A DNA stretch of 64,000 nt from Bradyrhizobium diazoefficiens (GCF_018129965.1 NZ_JAFCKW010000004.1:124001-188000); one strand, 5' to 3'; counted from the stretch's first letter, positions 24,708 to 33,687 are shown. Translations and numbers: made by a program. Notes: generated from the letters alone by a model not told the origin.

Positions 24708-25007
24708 TCATCTTTTCGTCGCGATAACTATGAGTACCAAACCGGCAACGAAAACAAGAGCTAGTAAAACCTTGCGCCTAAAAGCTCTTTGCGCGTCTAA
24801 CCGCTGTGCGCAGGCCGGGCACAGTGATCGCAGTCCAAAGTAGCTTCTAGTCGATGCTATCTTGATCCCAAGCAGAGCAGCAATGATGAACAGAAATGAA
24901 GAAGGAGGCGACGGGAATAATCCCGCAACGCTTGTCCCCGTGCGGACGTTTCTTCGAACGTCCTGCCCCTTCGCTAGTACCGTCCCGCAGTGATAGCAGC
25001 CCGCCAT
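24708..25007 (-). CDS. Small zinc-ribbon membrane protein at the end of the kinase operon
   Basis: 99-aa protein with an N-terminal CYHCG motif and a second CPAC pair (residues about 63-66), spaced like a split zinc ribbon. A hydrophobic segment (FLFIIAALLGIKIA) lies between the pairs and a C-terminal membrane helix (VLLALVFVAGLVLIVIA) follows. It begins 12 nt after the kinase stop, so it is the fourth gene of the vWA-PP2C-kinase operon. Base composition is as low-GC as the rest of the block. No function is known to me. A membrane-bound partner of the kinase is the simplest reading. Confidence 0.7.
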   Translation of the reverse strand: MAGCYHCGTVLAKGQDVRRNVRTGTSVAGLFPSPPSSFLFIIAALLGIKIASTRSYFGLRSLCPACAQRLDAQRAFRRKVLLALVFVAGLVLIVIATKR

Positions 25008-25019
25008 GGCTCAACCTCA

Positions 25020-27830
25020 CTATCTACATCGATAGTATGTTGCGTTTCCCTTAGCGCTCGACCAAGATAACGCGATACCGGAAACCCCGAAACTAATTGT
25101 CGCTGGCCATCTATCCGCACCAACCTGACAATGGCCTCGTACCGACCAGCCTGATCGACTTGGAAGGAAGGCGTCGAATGTACATACGCCCCCTTCCGTC
25201 CTGGCCTCTTGGACGGAGATCATGAGCTGAACACCCTGTGTACACGTCGCGTCGGTCGCCCAGCCGCCAAGAAATGAGCGATTACGTGCAATTGCCTGAG
25301 GCGATTGCAACGCCTGGACTGTGATTGCATCCAAACGACTGTCGGACGGCAAATGATTGACGATTTTGAACTCCCGCAATGCACTAAGCGCGGAGGCAGT
25401 CCATGATGGCTCAATTGCCGCTGTAAAACCTAGGTCCTTCAGACGACCAATCGAGGGATCAGGTGCGGTAATGATTGGAGCTGATTGGGCAAAGCTAGGA
25501 TTGGCCTCAGCCAGTGGCTGCGGTGGCGGCTTGACCTCACGAGGCGGATCGAGCGGGGGTACTGTTGGTGGAATGACTGCTACCTCAAAGTTGTTCTTTG
25601 GTCCTTCCTGCGACTGACGATCAACTCGCGGCTGGGTCTGTTTAGTGGCTTCCCAAAGCTGCGGCGGCACCGTCGCCTGTGTAGAACTTTTGCTCGGAAC
25701 ATTCACAGTGGACGGATTGGTGCCCGATGTATTCGCGGTATTTGGAACTGCTGAAGGCGCACTGGTTGTAGATCGGGGAGATGAAGGCACTGGCGGCACA
25801 GAGGCGGTAGTTGGGCCACTACCATTCACACCGGCAACGATGAATGCGGCAAAGCAAATTACACCAAAGACCCAACGACGAGCCGAGACATCCCCAAATA
25901 CTCGCACCTTTTCCTCTGCCTCGGCTTGCTTGAATTCGACCCATATTGCTCGCGCTCGATTAGTAAGATCGTTGCGAGAACGTCCAATTTCGGCCGCTGC
26001 CGTCCTGACGGCGATTAGATCAGCCTTCAATGCGGCTTCAAGATTAATCCGCCTCTGGGCGATGTCCGACTTTACCTGAGCAATATCGCTGGGGTTAACC
26101 GGCTGGCTCGGATTAAACACAAAGCGCCGCTCAAGATCCGACCGCCATGACAGCAGAAGACCAGCCGTTGTTGGACCAAACCCTGGGATACTCTCGATCC
26201 GCTGTCGGGAGATATCTGCGGCGGTATCAATCCCGTGAGAGCGCAACGTCGACTTCCTCGCACTCCCCACGCTCTTAATTTTTGCGTTCACAAGACTGTA
26301 GCGCTCGAGAAAGTACCTAAGCTGTGTCTCCCGCTGTGTACGGGACAACTCCGACAGGCGCCGCGCTTCTTCATTCGGAAGCTCATTGTATTCGCGAATC
26401 TTTAGCTCGGACTGGCGTCTAGCTTCGTTGAAGCGCGACGTATCTCCCTCGGACCTATAACGCTGATCTATCCGATCCCACGCTTGCTTGAGCTGGTGCG
26501 AGCGCGGCCCCTTGGCGTGCAACTGTTTGGGATTTCTAAGCGCGAAGTACCCCGACAAAGCGAGGGCCCCAAGGCTTATCAGGGGAGGAAGGTATCCCAA
26601 GCTCAAGAGCACAGCCGAAACAGCGCCGCCGAGTGTTGCCAGCACGAACTGTCCCGAAGAGTTATCGAGCACACCCTTATTTTGAATGCTCGGCGTACTC
26701 TGAACGACTGGCATTGCTGAATGCAACGACGGCGCCGTTCCTGGATCGGCCACACCACGGATCGCAGCAATCAGTTGACCGAGATCAAGCGGCGTGGCCG
26801 TATTGACGTTGAGCGGAGACGGAAATGCGATAAAGCCAGGTATGGCCTTTTCCAGTGCGCACCAAGGGCAATTTGGTGCGGACGAGAAATGGAAGTGGGC
26901 CGCCGAAGCACTGCATTTGACCAGCTGCGCCTCAGCTCGCTGCAAAAGAGATATCCAGTCGGCGGCCTTTGTTCTAGCGCCATTTGCCCCGCCTGGACCA
27001 AAGCTTGCTTCGAATGCGACCGCCAATTCTTGTGGAATATAAGAAAGCGTCGGCGCGAACGGCGGAGGCTCGGTTTGTGTGCGAGCCCTATCCGACGAGT
27101 ACGCAAATCGGTACTCAGCGATCGCTTTCTCTTCGGGCATGTCGCCGCGACCAAGATATCGACCGGCAAACGGATGGCGTCCCAGAAACAGCAAGCTAAA
27201 GATAGCTACGCCCAATCCAAAGGCATCATGGTTGGTCGTTCGATTTAAATTCTCAAGCGATCTCCCCTGCAGCTCGGGAGGTGTGTAGTCGGGCACGCCA
27301 ACCGCGCAGTAGAACGCCTTCCCATTTGCCGAGAACTGAAATGAATCGCAGTCAATGAGAGTCGCGGTTGCGTCATCGCCTACCAAAATTCCCGAGTGAT
27401 TTAGATCGCCGATAACGCAGCCAGTCGAATGCACAGCGGCAACCGCACGCGCGATATTTTGTGCAGTTCGAAGGAGCAGTCTATAATCGGCGTTTGGGAA
27501 TTCATTTCGTCGACTCGCGGGCGAGTACAGCTGGTGAACGGGCTTTTGTTTGCCGATGCGATGCATCGTAAAGCCGGCGAACGTACCAGTACCCTCGTAT
27601 AGCGGCGATAACGGAAACGCCGCATTGGATACCTTGGTCTGAATTCCACTCGCAACCATGGCTGCAATCTTTTGCTGCCGCTCCCGAGCCTTATCGGGGT
27701 GATAAATCTTGGCTACAAGGTCCGGCTGGCCGAAAATTTCGAAAACTGCGCCTTCACCGCCGCGCCCTAGCAGCTTACCAAGCGGGACCGGCCTCTTCTG
27801 CTGATCAAATATGCTCTTGAGACGTGACAT
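25020..27830 (-). CDS. Membrane Ser/Thr protein kinase with HHH and PG-binding-like domains (YegI-like)
   Basis: 936-aa multidomain kinase. Residues 1-300 are a protein kinase domain: glycine loop LGRGGEGAVFEI (21-32), K41, catalytic GDLN (141-144, D142) in place of HRD, and DCD (160-162) in place of DFG. A short zinc-binding stretch follows (C306, C321-C324). Two membrane helices lie at about 393-432, then a charged region, a helix-hairpin-helix (about 530-565, SIPGFGPTTAGLL), a third membrane helix (653-669), and a long Ser/Thr/Pro linker. A PG_binding_1-like helical domain (KDLGFTAAIEP...ITVQALQSP) and a Cys-containing C-terminal domain complete it. Topology suggests an inner kinase and a periplasmic tail. 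It overlaps the PP2C gene by 26 nt. The build resembles E. coli YegI and kinases of TerY-P systems. Confidence 0.88.
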   Translation of the reverse strand: MSRLKSIFDQQKRPVPLGKLLGRGGEGAVFEIFGQPDLVAKIYHPDKARERQQKIAAMVASGIQTKVSNAAFPLSPLYEGTGTFAGFTMHRIGKQKPVHQLYSPASRRNEFPNADYRLLLRTAQNIARAVAAVHSTGCVIGDLNHSGILVGDDATATLIDCDSFQFSANGKAFYCAVGVPDYTPPELQGRSLENLNRTTNHDAFGLGVAIFSLLFLGRHPFAGRYLGRGDMPEEKAIAEYRFAYSSDRARTQTEPPPFAPTLSYIPQELAVAFEASFGPGGANGARTKAADWISLLQRAEAQLVKCSASAAHFHFSSAPNCPWCALEKAIPGFIAFPSPLNVNTATPLDLGQLIAAIRGVADPGTAPSLHSAMPVVQSTPSIQNKGVLDNSSGQFVLATLGGAVSAVLLSLGYLPPLISLGALALSGYFALRNPKQLHAKGPRSHQLKQAWDRIDQRYRSEGDTSRFNEARRQSELKIREYNELPNEEARRLSELSRTQRETQLRYFLERYSLVNAKIKSVGSARKSTLRSHGIDTAADISRQRIESIPGFGPTTAGLLLSWRSDLERRFVFNPSQPVNPSDIAQVKSDIAQRRINLEAALKADLIAVRTAAAEIGRSRNDLTNRARAIWVEFKQAEAEEKVRVFGDVSARRWVFGVICFAAFIVAGVNGSGPTTASVPPVPSSPRSTTSAPSAVPNTANTSGTNPSTVNVPSKSSTQATVPPQLWEATKQTQPRVDRQSQEGPKNNFEVAVIPPTVPPLDPPREVKPPPQPLAEANPSFAQSAPIITAPDPSIGRLKDLGFTAAIEPSWTASALSALREFKIVNHLPSDSRLDAITVQALQSPQAIARNRSFLGGWATDATCTQGVQLMISVQEARTEGGVCTFDAFLPSRSGWSVRGHCQVGADRWPATISFGVSGIALSWSSAKGNATYYRCR

Positions 27831-28605
27831 CTAGAGTTCGGCGAGCCATCAAAAGCGTTTTGTCGTCATCGGTCCTGTCGCAAACCGACGGACTGTTCAA
27901 ATAATTGCAGAGGTGCCGCGAAAACTTGCGATTCTTTCCACTACCGCCGGGTTTGAAGCCGGAGAACATCTGGTTGAAGAAAGGCGGAAACGCGCTGTGC
28001 GTCGAGAAATTTAAAACGAGATGCTCAATTCCATCCGTGAACACGGCGAGCTCAGACACTGAGCCATCAATCTCATTCAGCTGAAACGATGGCTCGGGAT
28101 CATCGGTTACAAAATAGGTCGTTGACGCATACTCGCCGTGAGACGGCCAGCTGCCGACACTCCACTCGTCAGAGTCAGACGTGCGATAGACAGCTGCTCC
28201 ATCACCGACATGGAGGACCTTGGCTGTGCGGTTCCCGACAATGCACCCGATCAACGTCGCAGCAAAGTCGCGCGGGGTGAGCTCGGCAGACCTTGAGGTG
28301 ATCTCAATCCGCCCGCGCATGTCGTCGAGCCAATCACTTGCAATCTCGCGAGATAAGCTCGCCAAAGTTCCACCGGCTTCCAAGTAGCTCCTCACGCTGC
28401 GGCAGAAGGAGCGAACGATAATGCGAGAACCGATTGAGGACCGCTCGGCGGAACCCGCCCCGTCGGAGCAAACCGCGACTAGAGCGGATTCATTTTTGCC
28501 GGGAACGAATAGGCACGCGCCGGCATCATCGCAACCTCGATTAATTCGAAGATGCGATGTACCCGTTGCACTGGCAGCAACCCATTCCCAGCCGGGATCG
28601 ATCAT
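27805..28605 (-). CDS. PP2C-family Ser/Thr phosphatase (YegK-like)
   Basis: 266 aa from the ATG at 28605, which overlaps the vWA stop as ATGA; a longer frame upstream is only antisense or overlap sequence. PP2C metal-site motifs are visible: CDDAGACL (early Asp), [48 protein letters not shown] and the terminal [10 protein letters not shown]. It should dephosphorylate targets of the adjacent kinase. Gene order vWA-PP2C-kinase is that of yegL-yegK-yegI. Translational overlap on both sides (4 nt and 26 nt) indicates tight co-expression. Confidence 0.88.
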   Translation of the reverse strand: MIDPGWEWVAASATGTSHLRINRGCDDAGACLFVPGKNESALVAVCSDGAGSAERSSIGSRIIVRSFCRSVRSYLEAGGTLASLSREIASDWLDDMRGRIEITSRSAELTPRDFAATLIGCIVGNRTAKVLHVGDGAAVYRTSDSDEWSVGSWPSHGEYASTTYFVTDDPEPSFQLNEIDGSVSELAVFTDGIEHLVLNFSTHSAFPPFFNQMFSGFKPGGSGKNRKFSRHLCNYLNSPSVCDRTDDDKTLLMARRTLDVTSQEHI

Positions 28606-29285
28606 CCCGCCGTGGCCCAACCGTCGGGGGCCATTGGGTTCTGCAACGGCACTTGATCCCCGGGATTTGACTTCGAGACCGACGAAAGCGAAGCCGAGAG
28701 CCACTGGAAGAACTCTTTGAACTGTAGCCCCTTCAGTTTCAATGGCTCGCGCGTCGCAATCGCGCGCAACGTACCGAAGTCCGCGCCTTCTACGCCAACA
28801 GCATAGAACATAAAAGATTTTGCCGCTTCCCCCTCGTGAACAAGCTGAGTTGCTCGGCTCACGGAATCGGTTGGCGATCCGTCGGTAATCAAGAAGACCC
28901 ATGGGCGATAATGTTTGACGCCCGCCGCTCGGTAAGTGGCCTTCCTATCCTTAAGCATATCAAGGGCCCGCTCAATTGCCTCTCCCATCGGGGTGGCCCC
29001 AGCACTTTCGATCCGCGGTGGATAGAAATTATGGACTGTCGCAAAGTCTGACAGAACTTGAACCGGCCCAAAGGTGATAACGGCTACTTCAACCCGCTTG
29101 GCCGCCAGGCTGTCTGTCGAAAGCTCATCGCGAAACGCCTGAAGCCCATCGTTGAGTTGCTGTATAGGAGCACCACTCATAGAGCCTGAATTGTCGAGCA
29201 CAAGGATAACAGGGCAGCGATTCTCAGGATTCTCGACGAATTCTGCTGCGCTGAACGGCTGTTGCGCAAAGTCGTTTTCCGACAC
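28602..29285 (-). CDS. vWA-domain protein (TerY/YegL-like)
   Basis: 227 aa from a GTG at 29285, chosen because AAGGGGGG lies 4 nt upstream; an ATG at 29315 would add 10 residues. A single von Willebrand A domain with an intact [13 protein letters not shown] near residue 31, the conserved Thr in AGATPMGEA and LITDGSPTD. The C-terminus ([18 protein letters not shown]) is typical of TerY-like proteins. Such proteins are thought to scaffold kinase/phosphatase pairs in stress-response systems. It is the first gene of the four-gene operon; the upstream 150 bp are AT-rich and presumably hold the promoter. Confidence 0.88.
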   Translation of the reverse strand: MSENDFAQQPFSAAEFVENPENRCPVILVLDNSGSMSGAPIQQLNDGLQAFRDELSTDSLAAKRVEVAVITFGPVQVLSDFATVHNFYPPRIESAGATPMGEAIERALDMLKDRKATYRAAGVKHYRPWVFLITDGSPTDSVSRATQLVHEGEAAKSFMFYAVGVEGADFGTLRAIATREPLKLKGLQFKEFFQWLSASLSSVSKSNPGDQVPLQNPMAPDGWATAG

Positions 29286-29394
29286 ATTGCCCCCCTTAGT
29301 ATCGATCGTGCACAAGCATTACTATATGATGCGAAAATCTTTACAACTAAAAGAGGTCTGGCGGCTCACCTCGTTCTCTCGATGTTCCCTCACA

Positions 29395-29665
29395 TTAGGG
29401 CCGTTCCCACCGCAACGACCGCCCCGCCATCCGCGCGGCGCGCTGAAGCGCTGACAGCGTGACATCGCCGTCGTCCCCCAATCTCACCGCGCGACCTCTT
29501 CATGTGCTGCGCCGACATATTCTGGGAAGTTGTTCTCCCTCATCACCTGCTCGATCCGCCACGCGAGCCCCCCTTGACCACGATGTCTTGGAACTCCTCT
29601 CGATGGCCTTCTTCGCCGAGGACATCATCGAGCGTAGCGAGCCTGGACTTACGGTGAATGCCCAC
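29395..29665 (-). pseudogene. Degraded XRE/HigA-type antitoxin gene (frameshifted, HTH lost)
   Basis: Pieces of one protein read in different frames on the minus strand. First comes HRKSRLATLDDVLGEEGHRE (then EFQDIVVKG), a frame change near 29560, then LAWRIEQVMRENNFPEYVG ending in a stop at 29484. The C-terminal DGDVTLSALQRAARMAGRSL follows up to a stop at 29395. Intact XRE antitoxins of this type read ...FLxEEG...AIKRVLAWQLEQAM...SVTLATLQRAAxAVGRxLRLELV. The DNA-binding middle is missing, so the gene is dead. No toxin gene is recognisable. Confidence 0.55.
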
Positions 29666-29735
29666 GGTCCCTTTTGCAGGCTCGAAGGCTTATGAATTAG
29701 ATGCACGGTCGGCGTAATGCCGAGTACGCGTCCGC

Positions 29736-29852
29736 TCAAACCAGCTCCAGCCGCAGCGACCGCCCCACCATGCGCGCGGCGCGCTGAAGCGTGGCAAGCG
29801 TGACGTTGCCGTCCTTCGGCGTCCGATCTGGCTGCGCGAGGTCTATCCACAT
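29736..29852 (-). pseudogene. Fragment of a second XRE-type antitoxin (C-terminus only)
   Basis: Frame of 38 codons ending GNVTLATLQRAARMVGRSLR-LELV. It is the same C-terminal helix as in the pseudogene 340 bp downstream but better preserved. The two DNA segments (about 29403-29475 and 29742-29815) align over roughly 70 bp with scattered mismatches. No HTH part remains upstream. It probably derives from tandem copies of the same antitoxin family. Confidence 0.5.
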
Positions 29853-29879
29853 GATCAAAAGCTTCGGTCGCCGACACCG

Positions 29880-30053
29880 CAGCAGGCCCGGGACAACCGC
29901 GCGCCGACCGTCCCTCTGAAGGTCGGATGGCGGCAGCCGGACGACATCTCGCCGGCCGCGGTGTTCCTCGCTTCGGACGCCGCCAACATGGTGACCGGCG
30001 CCGAGTCCGACCTGACTGGCGACGATAGCGAAGGACGTCCAGGCCCGAGCTGA
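29880..30053 (+). pseudogene. C-terminal remnant of a short-chain dehydrogenase/reductase
   Basis: The frame reads VPLKVGWRQPDDISPAAVFL, then ASDAANMVTGAESDLTGDDS, and ends at a stop at 30051. This is the typical SDR C-terminus (PEDIAxAVxFLASDxAxxVTGxxxxVxGG). The Rossmann motif, the catalytic Ser-Tyr-Lys and any start are absent, so it is a fragment. The rest of the 29.3-30.15 kb stretch shows no intact gene. Confidence 0.6.
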
Positions 30054-30155
30054 GCGATGTGAAGAAGGTAACGCTGGTTCGTGACGTCGTCTCCTGCCGC
30101 ACGGCCGTCGATGCCAAGCATCGCATCATCGGCACAAGATGAGTGGTGTACCTCC

Positions 30156-31907
30156 TCACGAGGACTCGCCTTGGCACAACGCCGCACCAGCGCGCTGCGT
30201 GACGGGCTCGCCCGATCCAGATGTCCGGTCGCCGAATATCTTGCGACAATAAGCGGACAGGCGTTCAGGCCGGTCGGCGGGACCGCGGAAGGCGATGTGC
30301 CCGTCGGGCCTCACGAGCACCAGGGCAGGCATGCTGTCGATGCCGTAAGCGGCGTGGGCGACACTATCCAGATCGGACAGCGCAACCGGGTCATCAGGTC
30401 CGGCAACGGCTGCGGCGAGAATGAGCCGCGGTCGCAGCCATGCCCAGGGCCGCGCTGCGGACAAGGCGCTGCGTAGCTTGGGCATCGCCTCGGCTTTTCG
30501 TCCGTCGAACGCTAGCAGCGACCAGCCCCAGCTCCAGCCATCGGGATTGTAGAGATGGGAGAAGATCGTCGTCGACGATCCGTCCGCCGCAATCACGTCC
30601 GCATCCGGCGCCCGTTCGCCAGCCTTTGGAGCGCGGCGGCGGAGCAGGTCGCCGAGCCCGCTCAAGCGATCCTCGTTCAGCGGGCTCGCGGGATAGGCGA
30701 CGGTCAATTGCTGGAGGTCGGCGCTCCCCTGAATCAGCGCGCCGATGTTCGGCAGCACCCGAGCCGCAAGGTCCATCGCCGCGTCCTTGATCGGGCCGCG
30801 ATAGACGCTGTTGTCGAAGCCTCGCTTCTGCTGGCCGTCGAGGCGACGATGCTCTCCGCCCCGTTCCGCCTCGTAAGACTCGAGCAGAATCGGTTGGGCC
30901 GCGCCGTCTAGCGCCATGGCCAACCGCCAGGCCAGCCCGACGGCATCGTGCAGGCCGGCATTCATGCCCTGTCCTCCGACCGGCAACGACAGATGCCCGG
31001 CATCGCCGACGAGGAATACCCGCCCACTGGAATAATGCGGCGCGGCGCCGTGCTGGAAGCGACTGTGCGTCAGCCAGATCGGATCGGTGAGGGTCAGCGT
31101 CTCGTCCTCCGTCACCTCGCGCGCGATCGCCTGGATCTCCTCGAGCGTCGGATCGCGATCGGGAATCCCGGTGTCGTCGGCAAGGAAGAACAGGCGATGA
31201 TAGCCTTCCCAAACCGGCAGCACGCCACAGAAGCCGCGCGGGTAATAGAAAAACCACAAATGATCCTTGTCGGTCGACCGGCGCCAGCTCAGCCGGGCAT
31301 CGACCTGACGGTTCATGCAGTTCGGCAGCTTTTCCGGCACGAAGTCGAGGCCGAGCTGCTTGCGCACGAAGCCCTCGCTGCCATCGGCCCCGATCAGATA
31401 GCGGCAGCGCAGCTGCTGGCCTCGCCCTCCGGTCTCAAGGTCGTCCTGCTCGCTCACATTCGCAACCGTCACGGTGACGCCGTGCGCATCCTGCTCGAAC
31501 CCCGTCACGCGGCAGCCGCGTTCGACCGTGCCGCCGCGCGCTGCGATCTGCTCCGACAGCGTCGCCTCGATCACGTCCTGCCCGCTGTACAGCACCGGCC
31601 CATAGGGGCTCGGCACGTCGGCGATGTCGATCGGATCGACCGGCCGTCCGTTCAACAGCGTGTTGACCCGCGTGATCCGGTAGGATTTTTCGGCGAGCGC
31701 ATCGCGCAGGCCGATGCTCGCAAGCAGCTCCTGCGGCCGTGCCCACAGATTGTTGGCGCGCGAATAGCGCCTGTTGTCGCGTCGCTTCTCGAACAGGCGG
31801 AAGCTGACGCCATGATGGGCGAGCGCACACGCCGTGGTCAGGCCGATCGGTCCGCCCCCGATGATGATGACGTCCGTATCGAATTCGTCGTGACCAAGTC
31901 TCGTCAT
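30156..31907 (-). CDS. FAD-dependent aromatic monooxygenase (PheA/MhpA type)
   Basis: 583-aa class A flavoprotein hydroxylase. FAD motifs: VIIIGGGPIGLTTACALAHHG (GxGxxG), a DG motif in LIGADGSEGFVRKQLG and GRVFLVGDAGHLSLPVGGQG (GD motif). The C-terminal part from about residue 450 is a thioredoxin-like domain (LIIxxRPDGHIAFRGPA type: ALVLVRPDGHIAFRG) as in phenol hydroxylases and related polyketide/aromatic hydroxylases. The substrate is probably a phenolic compound. The start overlaps the MarR gene stop by 4 nt, so both are co-transcribed with the regulator first. Confidence 0.9.
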   Translation of the reverse strand: MTRLGHDEFDTDVIIIGGGPIGLTTACALAHHGVSFRLFEKRRDNRRYSRANNLWARPQELLASIGLRDALAEKSYRITRVNTLLNGRPVDPIDIADVPSPYGPVLYSGQDVIEATLSEQIAARGGTVERGCRVTGFEQDAHGVTVTVANVSEQDDLETGGRGQQLRCRYLIGADGSEGFVRKQLGLDFVPEKLPNCMNRQVDARLSWRRSTDKDHLWFFYYPRGFCGVLPVWEGYHRLFFLADDTGIPDRDPTLEEIQAIAREVTEDETLTLTDPIWLTHSRFQHGAAPHYSSGRVFLVGDAGHLSLPVGGQGMNAGLHDAVGLAWRLAMALDGAAQPILLESYEAERGGEHRRLDGQQKRGFDNSVYRGPIKDAAMDLAARVLPNIGALIQGSADLQQLTVAYPASPLNEDRLSGLGDLLRRRAPKAGERAPDADVIAADGSSTTIFSHLYNPDGWSWGWSLLAFDGRKAEAMPKLRSALSAARPWAWLRPRLILAAAVAGPDDPVALSDLDSVAHAAYGIDSMPALVLVRPDGHIAFRGPADRPERLSAYCRKIFGDRTSGSGEPVTQRAGAALCQGESS

Positions 31908-32401
31908 ATCTTGTCCTTTTCCGATGTCGCGACGAATGCCGCAGGTTCATGGAGGTGCCGAGCGAGCACCTCGTTCATCTCGCTCAAAACCGAGATTGCG
32001 ACCGCGATCCGATCCGCACCGATCCGGGCGAGGATCTTTCGATCGAGCGGTTCCACCGCGGCCTCGGCCGAGGCGAGCGCGCGGCGGCCTGCCGTCGTGA
32101 GCACGACGAGCCTGGCGCGCTGATGATGGGGATTGTCCTCGAGCGCAACGAGACCGCGTGCCACCAGAAGATCGACGACGCGTTGCACTCCTTGCCGGGT
32201 CAGGCCCATGTTGCGTGCGATGTGCGCCACCGGCAAAGGATGCAGCGAATAGCCCAGCGCGCCGAGCACCTGCCACCAGGCCGTGGTCAAACCCGCCGGG
32301 CGGACCAGCGCGTTGCCGGAATCCACCAGTCTGCCGTTGGTTTCGAACACCTTGAGAACGAGGTCGCGGACGATGGGGGGGTCGGATCCGGAAACCGGCA
32401 T
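31904..32401 (-). CDS. MarR-family transcriptional regulator
   Basis: 165-aa regulator with the MarR winged helix: TTAWWQVLGALG, LPVAHIARNMGLTRQGVQRVV (recognition helix), DLLVARGLVALEDNPHHQRA (wing with Asp/Arg) and LTTAGRRAL. It is probably a repressor that responds to an aromatic ligand and controls itself and the monooxygenase that follows. A perfect 15-bp inverted repeat lies immediately upstream of its start codon (32412-32426), a natural autoregulatory operator. Confidence 0.92.
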   Translation of the reverse strand: MPVSGSDPPIVRDLVLKVFETNGRLVDSGNALVRPAGLTTAWWQVLGALGYSLHPLPVAHIARNMGLTRQGVQRVVDLLVARGLVALEDNPHHQRARLVVLTTAGRRALASAEAAVEPLDRKILARIGADRIAVAISVLSEMNEVLARHLHEPAAFVATSEKDKI

Positions 32402-32411
32402 GAGCAGCGCC

Positions 32412-32426
32412 TTGTCATGATGACAA
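32412..32426. promoter_or_regulatory. Inverted repeat, probable MarR operator
   Basis: TTGTCAT-G-ATGACAA: two exact 7-bp arms around one base, lying 11-25 nt upstream of the MarR-family start codon. Size and symmetry fit MarR operators. It overlaps the ribosome-binding/promoter region, so binding would repress the marR-monooxygenase operon. Confidence 0.6.
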
Positions 32427-32478
32427 CATGCTGTCTAATGCACGGCGAAGCGAGATGTTCCGGACGCTGCTTCCCAAC

Positions 32479-33687
32479 CTACTGTCCGCGCCCCTGCGCC
32501 GCCGCGTACGCAATTCGTCCGACCTCTCCGCTCAACCGCACAATCCCCTCTTCCGTCGCATCAACATGCGGCGCCACGCGCACGATCCGCTCGAGGCCGC
32601 GCGCCTCGAGCTCCCAGCGGGCATAATCGAGACCGACGGACGCGACCGCGATGCCGCGCGCGGCCAGTTCGTCCACGATATTGGTCGCGGGCAGCGCGGC
32701 ATGCTGGAAGGTGAGGAAGGCCGCTTCGGCATTCGCGTCCTCGAACACGGTGACGCCGCGGATGTCGCACAGGATCGCGGCCAGGCGGCGCAGCCTGTCG
32801 TCGATGCCGGCGCGCACGGTGGCAAGGCCGATACGATCCAGCTCCTGCAAGGCGGCGCGCAGGCCGAGACGGGCGGCGGTGGAGAACTCCCAGGCCTCGA
32901 AGCGGCGCGCATCCTCGTGCGGAATGAAATCGTCATCGGCGCACCAGGCGCCGGCGCTCTGGTCGACGATGACCGGCTGCGCCAGACGGGAGAGCGCGCG
33001 GTCCGACAGCGCCATCATGGCCTGGCCGCGTCCGGCCCGGAGCCATTTGCGTCCCGGCGCGACCATGACGTCGGCGGAGGTGCCCGGCAAGGTCACGTCG
33101 AACCGGCCGATGGCTTGCGCGGCATCGACGAAATAGAGGCAACGATCCGGCCGCGCGATAGCGCCCAGTGCTTCGACCGGCTGGCGCAAGCCGAAACTGC
33201 TGGCGACGGCCGATGCGCAGATCGCAACCGTCCGCTCATCGACGAGACCCGCGGCCTGTTCGACATCGATGCGTCCCTGTGCGGTCATCGGCAGGCGGAC
33301 GATCTCCGCGCCGGAAGCGGCCGCACGCCGCACGGCGTTGACGATGTTGCCGCCCCAATCGTTGCGCGCGATCAGGATGCGATCGCCGCGCTGGATCGGC
33401 ATCGATGCAAAGGCGAGCGCCCAGAGCCGGCTCGCCTGCTCGCCGAAGGAAAGATGCGTCGGGGCGGCTCCGGTGAGACGGGCCGCGAGGATACGCGTGT
33501 CCTCGAGGGCGTGCCGCGCATCGGCGGCCGCCCAGTGCGCGCCGCGCCGCGCCTCGAGATCGAGGTGGGACTTGATCGCCGCAACGACGCTCTCAGGCAT
33601 CAGGCCGGCACCCGCCGCGTTCAGATGCGTCACGGCACCTGTGCCGCCGGTTGCACTTGAATGTTGCGGAGATTCCGGGGACGTCAT
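32479..33687 (-). CDS. Aminotransferase class V / cysteine desulfurase-like PLP enzyme
   Basis: 402-aa fold-type I PLP enzyme. The Schiff-base lysine is K214 in APGRKWLRAGRG and the pyridine-contacting Asp is D188 in YFVDAAQAIGRFD. The N-terminus HLNAAGAGLMPESV is typical of class V aminotransferases, desulfurases and kynureninase-like enzymes. The exact reaction is unclear. It overlaps ridA by 4 nt and is last in an operon with an amino-acid ABC uptake system. A PLP lyase or desulfurase that releases enamine intermediates would fit with RidA. Confidence 0.85.
   Translation of the reverse strand: MTSPESPQHSSATGGTGAVTHLNAAGAGLMPESVVAAIKSHLDLEARRGAHWAAADARHALEDTRILAARLTGAAPTHLSFGEQASRLWALAFASMPIQRGDRILIARNDWGGNIVNAVRRAAASGAEIVRLPMTAQGRIDVEQAAGLVDERTVAICASAVASSFGLRQPVEALGAIARPDRCLYFVDAAQAIGRFDVTLPGTSADVMVAPGRKWLRAGRGQAMMALSDRALSRLAQPVIVDQSAGAWCADDDFIPHEDARRFEAWEFSTAARLGLRAALQELDRIGLATVRAGIDDRLRRLAAILCDIRGVTVFEDANAEAAFLTFQHAALPATNIVDELAARGIAVASVGLDYARWELEARGLERIVRVAPHVDATEEGIVRLSGEVGRIAYAAAQGRGQ

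Noticed and set aside
24559..29400. Search for a duplicated tRNA 3' end (att site) and an integrase for the low-GC block
   Set aside because: Only a weak GGCCCGGGCCC similarity near 24650 was seen, not a real repeat, and there is no integrase gene.
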